Shown here: positions 39,401-48,400 of the stretch, in pieces
Numbering within the stretch: the first letter of the stretch is position 1
How the letters are laid out: each line of letters starts with the position of its first letter
Origin: Campylorhamphus procurvoides
Lineage: Eukaryota > Chordata > Aves > Passeriformes > Dendrocolaptidae
NCBI GenBank assembly: GCA_013396655.1
Contig: WBMV01000073.1
Span: 959,792-1,023,791 of the forward strand
DNA: 64,000 bases
Direction: 5' to 3'
Notes under the pieces: generated by a model
Database searches by the model: none
The model's input: only the letters and a program-made list of their open reading frames with translations
Told to the model about the DNA's origin: nothing
Program-made: the position numbers and the translations under genes

Positions 39401-42400
39401 GTCCCACCTGCAGAGTGAGCTCAGCCCAGACCATCCCTTGGCTCTGTGCACCCCAAGGGAGGAGGGGAGTGGGCTGGGCTGGCAAGTGTGGGGTGGAGGG
39501 GGCTGCCCTAAATCCTACAGCATGACCCCTCATGCCAGCTGGTGGATGGTGCTGGGTTCAAGTTTAATCTGCTGATGATAGTATGAAAAATTATGTCAGC
39601 ACAAGAGGCTTAGGTCCTTGAGCAGGCACCTTGTGCCTCAGTGAGGCACAGTCAGCACCAGGCCACCTGAGTGTAGAGGAGATGGAGGGGACAAATCTCA
39701 CCACCACCTTTTGCCCTCAGTTGACCCCAGCTGTTTTGCACCCTGGCTCTGTTCATTCAGCTTTTTGATGTTGCTGCCAATCCCCAGGGTCTATGGTTTA
39801 GGATCCAGCTCAGGGGGTGATGTTCTCATGTCCAAATTTTCTTGTCCCCTCCCGATGCTGTTTGGCTGCAGCACAGCTCCTTACCAGTGGTGACTGGCCC
39901 TTACAGCCAGCACTTGCTCCAGGCTGTTCAGCATTTCCAGGGGTAGATCAGGCCAACAGTGAGGTTTTGTGCATCTTTGGCATGCAGCCCAGCAGTTGGG
40001 ATCCTTTATAGGGTGTGGTGAGGCTGAGTGATGCCCTGCAGTGCTGCTGCCCTGGAGGTGGTCCATGCCACAGGCAGGGGTGCAGTGCTGTGACCTTCAG
40101 TGCTGTGTGACCCTCGGTTCTGGCCACAGCCACACAGCCACGATGGCCTCTGGACAGGTGGGGATGAGGAGGGTTGCTCCCTAACAGCAGTTGGCAGTTT
40201 GTACTGAAGTTTTGCTTCTCTTTGTCTTTCAGATAATCACTCACAGGTGTCAAGGGCCTCTCTCCGTATCCGTATCCTGGATGTCAATGACAATCCGCCT
40301 GAGCTCGCCACCCCCTACGAAGCTTCTGTGTGTGAGGATGCCAAGCCAGGCCAGGTAGTGGGTGTCCCCCAGCCCTGGTCTCATGCTGCAGGCAGTGCTC
40401 TGGGCCAGTGGCAGCCTGTGAATCCATCCTTTTCTGCCTGAGAATCTTCCAGTGCAGTCCTATCACAGTGGGAATCACTCTGCTGGTGTCCCACAGCTGA
40501 GCCCGCCTGCAGGGACAGAGGCTCATGCCTTGCTGTGGCCACAGCTGATGATGCCACCGGCTGGACCCTGAACAAGGGCCCTGTGAGAGGCTGCAGGAGC
40601 AGTGCTGATGCTCACCTCTGCCTTCTTCCCACAGCTGATCCAGACAATAAGCGTTGTGGACCGGGATGAGCCTCAGAGTGGCCATCGTTTCTACTTCACA
40701 CTGGCACCTGAAGCAACCAACAACCACCACTTTTCTTTGCTGGATATCCAGGGTAAGTCCCACTGCACCCTGGACTGAGCAGCCCTCAGGCTGAATGGCA
40801 CCACTGCCTGTGGGGAGGGAGATGGGCTGAGGGCTTGGGGTCTGTCTGTGCCAGATGGAGCTCCAGGTGCTTTGGGAGTGCCACAGGGCTTCTTGCCAAC
40901 CTGAAACGGTGGGACTGGTCAGCTAATAGCTTAGATTTCCTCAAGGAGGCTCTGCCAGCTTTATTCCCTGCTGCAAGCAGCTACAAAGCTCCTCTTGTGC
41001 TGTCTGGTTAAGCCTTTGGTGTTTTCAGGGCTCTCGGTCCCTTTCCTGTTGTGAAATCACCAACCTGCCTGCAGGCAAGGAGATGATGTGGATTTATAGA
41101 TGAGCACGCTCACGTTATGAGCATTATGATTTATCCCTTTCAAAAGTAAATCCTGGAGCATGGGTCATCCTGGGGCTGCCGTGTGGGTGGGCAGCCCTAT
41201 GCTCCCAATGAATGGGAACAGCTCTGGAGCCAGGGAGGCAGAGGGGTCATAGCACAGCCAGCCCATGGCTGTGGTAGGATCTCTGGGATTCCCTGTGAGG
41301 TGGCAGCTCCATGATGTAGCTCCTCTCTGTTTCCTGAGGCTCATCCTATCCTTTGGGACATGCAGCCAGGCGTTTCTGTTCCTCTGGGCAGCTCTGGGGT
41401 TCTCTGCATCCCTGGATTGAGCAGCTCCTGGTGACTCAATGATGCTGTGAGCAACGGGTCATGACACAGGTTTTGCTGGCTGAGCCCTGGCTGCTCTTGG
41501 GCTTTGTGGGCTGTGAGGTCAGGCTGCATTTATGTGGATGATAACAATCCAGAAATGTAGTTATTAGACTGCTTCTTCTGACTGATGTTTAGGGTGAATT
41601 TAGGTGCTCATTGCAACAGTAGGTATAGCAGGGACCCATGCAGATACTGGTTCCTTCTCCAGCCAAATGTGCACACACTTGTCACAGAAGCCAGCCCTGA
41701 TGAAAGCTAGCAGATCACATTGAAATTCTTCTTTGGTTTTGGTTGGGTTTTCTTTTAAAACCATTTTCTGTCTCTGCTTTTGCAGCTTCATCTGTCAAAA
41801 GTCTGGTTTAGTTTGTTCCAAGCTTATCAGAGGAGCCTTCTGCTGACGTAAGATCCTGCTTGCTCAGTTCAGTTCCGCATTACTAGGGATAGTCAAAATG
41901 GAAAAGCTTCAGACATGGTGGTAGAAGGGCTGGGTATTGCTTTGTGTGCTGAGAAGTACAGCTGTCCCTGACCTGAGTCCCTCCCCCTGTACTCAGGGGG
42001 CAGCTGTTCACAAGACCTTTGCTTCTTATCATGTAAGAAGGCTTTAATCCTCAGCAAGATTTTGCCCCACACCCAGCGATTAACTTCCCTCACTTTCTCT
42101 GAAGGACCTAATGAAAATGTGCTGGAGTGCACTGAGCTACACCCGGGTGTCCATCCCTGCCCAGACCCTCATGAGGCTCCAAGTAGCCCAGGACTGTTCT
42201 TCTGGCTCTGGGCCACAGTCTCTGCTATGGCCAGGTTGCCATCCCAGAGCCACTATTGCTGTTCTGCTGGTCTGGCAGGGCATCTGGCCAGGGTGGCTGG
42301 GGTTTAGCAGGGCCTGCTTGGCCCCCCAGCCCTGTGTGGGGGTTACACCCTATTTGGGCCACCGGGGTCCACCAGCAGTGGCACAAGAGCTGGCATTGCA

Positions 42401-45400
42401 GTAGATGCAGGACATGGGCTTATGTGCCACCATCTCATCCGGAACTGCTGCTCTCTTGAGTGGGATGAGGCTCTTGTGGCATGGGGTAATTCTTTGTGCT
42501 AAACGATCCCTCGAGCTTTGCGTGTGGTGTAACACTGCATAAAATGAGTAAAAGCTGGCATCACCTCCGCCTCCTGCTCTTGGGAAAACAAATGCTGTTG
42601 CTGCAGGGTTATTCCCAGAGTGTTTGCAGACCCTCCCAATTGCTGCACAGTGCTGTCTTCCACAGCAAGCGGAGGTGGCTGCCTGTGCAGATGGAGATAC
42701 CCCTCATTTCTAACAGGCGTGTATCTTGGTGCCATCTCCCTCCCTTTGATTTCTGCCCCCTCCTCCAGCTCAATGAGGGCCCTGGGTATACTCACCTTCG
42801 CTCCTGCTCTGACGGGTCCCCTTGCTGCATCCTCTCTTGTGTTCCTCCGTTGCTTCCTTCTCGTGCATTCACCCCTCTTGCACTTGTCTCTACTCCCCCA
42901 TATAAATATCAGTGGTGACAAACTGCTACCACCAGCCCATCTGTTTCTTTGTACAAATTTGTAGCCAGTTTTGAAACGTGATTTATAAATATTGCTTTTG
43001 CAGCCAAGGAGTGACACTGATGGATGTCAGCACAGATGGATTCGCTAAGCTCTTGCTTAAATCCTCTCTTTTGCTTTGCACCTACTTCCCTCAGCTCCTT
43101 CATGGCAGCAGAAAGCCACCTCAGGAGATGACTTGTCCTCAGCACAGCAGGGACAAGCACCCGCTTGGGAATGGTCCTGTTGCAGTGGGTTGGGCAGGGC
43201 AGGAGAGGCTCTGTTGGGGCTGTTTGGGGGGTTTGTGGGGGGCTGTGAGCTGCCAGGACAGTGTTGGGGGTCTCTGGTTCATGGTCTGCTTGGGCAGGCA
43301 CCTTGCTGGCAAAATTGACCCCAAGCATGGCTGGGGAAGCACAACCAGTGACAAGCAACCAAAGGTTCAAGTGCAGAGCCTGTTGTGCATGTAGGGCAGG
43401 GTGGGGTTGGGGGGGACACTGAGCACTGCCAGGGCTCTTCTGATGCTCCTCGTGAGCAGCATGGAGGGTCCTGCACGGGTTTCAGGGAAAGCCTGGGGTG
43501 ATTAATGGATCAATCTGTCCATCAGATGATGAGCTTGTGGAGTACCTGCTTGTAAGCAGTTATACAGCTGTGGTGACAGGGCAGGTTTACTGCAGCCTGG
43601 TGCTGCCCTGGCACAGTCTGGCACTGCTGCCTGCCCAAACCCTGCCAGGCCAGACCCTGCTGCTCCCATCTCTGCAAAGAGCAGGAATGGCCCTTGCAAA
43701 GTGCCTGTGGTTCACACCCACAGCCCCCACAGCACACAGGACTGCCCTGGCTCCAGTGCTCAGAGTTGGAGGCACAAGAGCCAAGAGTGTCCATGCAGGT
43801 GACTGTGTAGCTGAGTTCCAGCTGGTTTGCAGGAGTTGGGATTTTGGAAACAGCACCGTTGCCTACTGGTATGTCTCTTTCCATGCTTTTGCTCTGCCCA
43901 AGGGAATGCTCACACACTTCCTGGTTCATCAGACAAGGAATAAATGTCACATGTGGTAACAGCCATGATCCAGAAGGAAGATGCCCAGCAAATGGAAAGA
44001 CTAAAGGAAGAGATGAAATTAGAGAAGCTGACCACAATCAGGTCCAACTGGTGCTATTCCAAAGACATTCACCATCCTTTGTGTCCTAACTTGCCTTTTG
44101 CTAGGTCTTTCTAGCCTGAGAAAATTGATTACAGAAGGCTCAAAAGCAATTAAAGCCTGAAATCATGTTCTCCAAGAAATGCTAATTGTGTTGGAAGGGA
44201 TGGTAGAAAGCATCCAAGCCCAGCAACCTGGAAGGAGTGCTAGGTAATATGGAGTGACACATGGAGCTACTGACTCCAAGGCTCAAGGGCTCAGCAAGCA
44301 GATGTCTGAACTCTCTGCAGGTCTCATTAAGAGCATGTAATGGGTGATAGAAGATCTGAAAATCCTAACAATCAAAAGCAAAATGTTGGGATTTGAGGAC
44401 TGCCTGAGGATAGAGGAAGCGTCTTCCAGCCCCACAGGGATGCTGCTCTCAGCAGAAGCAGCACAGATGCTGTTTTGACCAGTGGGCGGGGACTGTTTGT
44501 AAAAGATCATCGAACCTCTGTGGGACTGAGCAAACAGTGGTGCTGTGGCCTGGCACACAGAGAACTCAGGAGAAGGAAGAGGCAAAAGGGAAAAAAAAGA
44601 TATTTCTTCTATCAGCTGCCACTACCTGGAGCTGTTCTCTATGCCCACAGGCCTGGATGGGTGCCATGGGCTCCTCCCTGGAGCTGGTGTGCCCAGGCAC
44701 CAGTGCAGCAGAGCAACTGCTGGAGAAGAGGAAGGCAGATGCTCGCAGGGCCCTGTGAGGATGGGAGAGGGCAGGAACATCAAAATCCCTCCTAGCGCTG
44801 TTTGAGATTGAGTTATGAGAAGGATTTATTAGTTCTGTCTTTGAGGCTGCCAAGAGCCTCTTTGGAGAGGGAGTCTGAGAGACTTAATTATTTTATTATT
44901 CCTAGTGATGTTAAGCTCCCACCAGAGGTATATTGCTTTTCTAAACTTTCCTCTTAGGCCAGTATTGATGAGTCCCTGCTCACTCGGCTTGCATCAGTTA
45001 CCACCTCGTCCAGTGACTTGTTCCTCAGGCAGACAGAGGGGCTGTCTCCTGCCTGTCACACAAGGTGATGCAATGTGACATGGGATAATGTCACTGTGTG
45101 ATCAGCGAGAGGGTGGCAGAGGAAACCTGCAGAGAAAATGTCAGTTTGTGCAACAAGATGGCAATGATAGTAAATGGTTCAGCTGGGGCATCACAGGACA
45201 CTCAGCACAGCCTTTGGAGCAGCGTGACCACAGCAGAAAGTGCAGCTTTGTGGGGACTGGGCAGGAAAACAGGTGTGGAGACCCAGACTTGTCTGTGCAG
45301 GGAAGCTGTGGATTAATGTCTGGTCACATTCCAGTGCCACTCCTGGGAAGGAGGACACCCCAGGAATGGACGTGGCAGGAAGCTGCTGTGGAGGAAGAGA

Positions 45401-48400
45401 CACGAGGGCTGCCACACCAGGCCTGCCTGGGCTGTGCCCATGCAAATAAGTCTGCACCAAGGCACATCCCCATCCTGAAGCAGCTGCTGTGGGTCAGCTG
45501 AGTGTAAAGAAACAACTGCACCAAAAGAAATTACATTGTTTTGTGGGAGGTTGCTTTGGATGCATTTTCCAGGGTACATTTTCCCAGATCCAGGCAGTTT
45601 TCTTCACTTTTGTGGTGAAAGGACTACAATTGCATAGCAGCAGCACTGCTTTTTTTCTTTTATTTTTTTGAGTACCTCAGAGGGGAGCACAGAAGTTTGT
45701 AAGTAAGAGGAGTGCAAACCCTTGACAGAGCAGGCAGTTGTCCATGGCTCTGGAGAGCCTGGACACAGCCAGGGAGCAGAGAGGGGGCTGTGGAGCTGTT
45801 TCAGTGCCCAGGGTGACTGGTCTGTGCCAGACTGAGCTCTGGCTGTCCAGCCTTTGTGAGCGGTGGTGTAGGTGTAGATGTGAAATTTTTGAGGATCTCT
45901 CTCTTATAGGAAGGGCTCATGTCACCCTATTCAGGAGAGAAAACGTAGTTTCATGATGTTTAAAATAGCATTTATAGTTGTGATTTTTTTGCTCTCTTAC
46001 ACCAAGTTTTGGATCACAGAGAAAACCTTCAGCCCCTTCCAGAGCTGAGGTTTCTCAGAGCAGAGCTGTCTGTCATGCTGCTGGTAGATTTAAGTACTGG
46101 CTGCTTTATTTTGACCTGGGGGGATTGGCAGTGACAATATTTCTCCTTTATGTCCCTGGAGGTGGGGGCTCAGTGGTGCTGTGCTGCCTGAGCTGTCTCA
46201 GTTGAGCTGAGGTTAGTGCCTGCTTCTCTGCGACTTGCACGTGTATTTCCCCTTGGTTTCTACAGACTGTTTCTAAAAATACAGCCTGGCAGGTCCCTAA
46301 CAGGAGCTGGAGCTGGCTGTAAACAGAAGAGAGTTGCCAGCCTCCTGCTGCATTTCCAGAGAGGTTTGGAGCGGGTGCTACCCCTGCATTTACACAGCGC
46401 TGAAGGGCAGCTGGGAGAGCTCCTGAGCACTGTGTTCCATCAGACCTGGGCCAGAGATGAGCTGAGCTGCAGTGGAGGTGCAGGGCTGTATGCTTGGGGA
46501 TCCTCCAAGCCAGAATCTGACCCCAGCCACAGGCTGGTGACCTGACTGATGTGACAGTACCAGCAAAGGTGATGCTCCTGGGCTGTGGCTAGAGCCTTGC
46601 TCTCCCACAAGTTTGATCTGTCCAATTTGTCCTGTGACTTTTATCGCTGCTGGATCCAGGTGTTCGAGGCTTATGCTTAGCTGGGCTACTAGGAGTTAGT
46701 CCTGGTCTCTTGCTGAGATGGTGCCATTAACATTATTTATATCTCCCTGCTATGCTGCAGCAGGGCGGGGGGAGCAGCACAAAATGAGATCTCCTTACCT
46801 TTGTGCAAATGATTAGCAAAACAATAATTTTTTTTCCTAGGTCATCCTTGGTAGGCCATAGGCAGCTCTCAGCAGACTCAGTGCACCCAGGGGCCGATGC
46901 TCCCCTGACAGCTCTGCCCAGGCTGGTGTTCCCCTGCTCATCCTGACAGCTCTGCCCAGTTGCCACAGTGCTGGTTCCATGTCTTGCTCCAGGATTCTCC
47001 AGTGGCAGGTCTCCTGCAGGACAGGAGATGGACTCTGTGCTCTGCTGTGCCCCGACTGCCATGCAGTGCCTCTGGGATCTGCTTCCCAGCTGGCCAGTGG
47101 GTTTTCCCTGTCGTGCACTCACCTCCTGTCCGTGCCATGCCCCATGTGCTCTCATGCAGCACCCCATCCATACAGCAATTTCCGCAGTGGCAGCAGCCCA
47201 AGAGCCAGAATTACAGTAGATGTCTTTTCCAATCGAAGAACTGATTCATAGAGAAGGGGCTGGTCCAGCACAAATCATGTCCGATGAGGAGAGTCCATAG
47301 GCAGCAGCACCATGCTGTGAATGAGCCCATCTATGTTTTATTAAATAAAGACTACAGACAGTCAGCAGCAGCTTCTGACATCTGACTGCAATTGTCACCT
47401 GCTGTTCAGCCCCATCCTGCCTGTGCTGCTGGCTGGCAGTGCACAGCACCCCTGAGCAAGGGAGTCGATTCGAGTGTCAGTCCCTGTCCCTGCTCTCCCT
47501 CCCTCCCTGCTCCTGGTCGGCAGGAACTGTTCCTTGGGTTTGTCGCTGGCCCTGGAGGGTCCCATGAAGTGGCCGTGTTAATGGGATCGTAATGGGTTGT
47601 GCAGTGCCAGCTGAGCCCCTGAAGCAGCAGGGTGTGAGCAGATGGGGAAGGAGGATGGCTTACTTGGCTGGGAGGATTGGAAGGAGCTCGGTCTGCACCT
47701 TCAGGAGTGTCTGGTCCTCCGGCTGAAGCAGGGCCCTTCACCCACAGCTTTGGGTTTGGAAGCTGTGTCTGCTCTTGCAGGCTCAGTGCCACCTGCACAC
47801 CCTGTCTTTCTGGTGCCCATGTCGGCAACTGACTTTTATCCTCGTTCTCTGTGCCAATCTCAGATGGTCTTTTGGAAGGCTTTTCCCCTCTCTGTGCTCT
47901 GCCTGCGTTGTTTGTCAGCACAGCTCAGACACTTGCCTGCTGCTGCTCCTGTTCACTCCTGGGTGTGCTGACAGGGAGATGCCAGGCTGGCTCCAAGGTG
48001 CCCACAGAGGGGGCAGATGCTGGAGCAGACCCCTGGGCACCTTGGGGCACTCAGGCTGCAGTGCTGGGGAGACATGAGCTGGATCCCTGCAGTGGAGCAC
48101 AGAGAGGTCCCAGCCTCTCTTGGGGCAGCTGCTGGAGATGGTGCACAAAGAGCTGCTGTTCATCCAGAACATGTGGCAGGTCCTGAAGGCTGTGATGTGG
48201 GGGTGACTTCAGGGTTTGCTTGTTCCCTGCAGACAACACGGCGGCGGTGCACACACAGAGAGTGGGCTTCAACCGCCAGGAGCAGGATGTGTACCTGCTC
48301 CCCATTCTGGTGGTGGACAGCGGCCCCCCAGCCCTGAGCAGCACGGGGACTCTGACCATCCGTGTCTGTGGCTGCGACAGCAATGGGGCCATCCAGTCCT

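Larger units (their letters stand above)
33173..40232 (+). other. CDH22 intron 7
   Basis: An intron of 7060 bp with donor GTGAGA and acceptor TTGTCTTTCAG. It is the intron richest in AT blocks (33290, 34660, 35690, 37160 and 37770), which may make it a regulatory intron. No exon or nested gene was recognised. Confidence 0.85.
40753..48232 (+). other. CDH22 intron 9
   Basis: An intron of 7480 bp with donor GTAAGT and acceptor TTGTTCCCTGCAG. Features seen are an A-rich unrecognised stretch at 43960-44860, a small AT block at 44870-44960, a T-rich run near 45650 and a short direct repeat at 46904. No nested gene was recognised. Confidence 0.85.
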
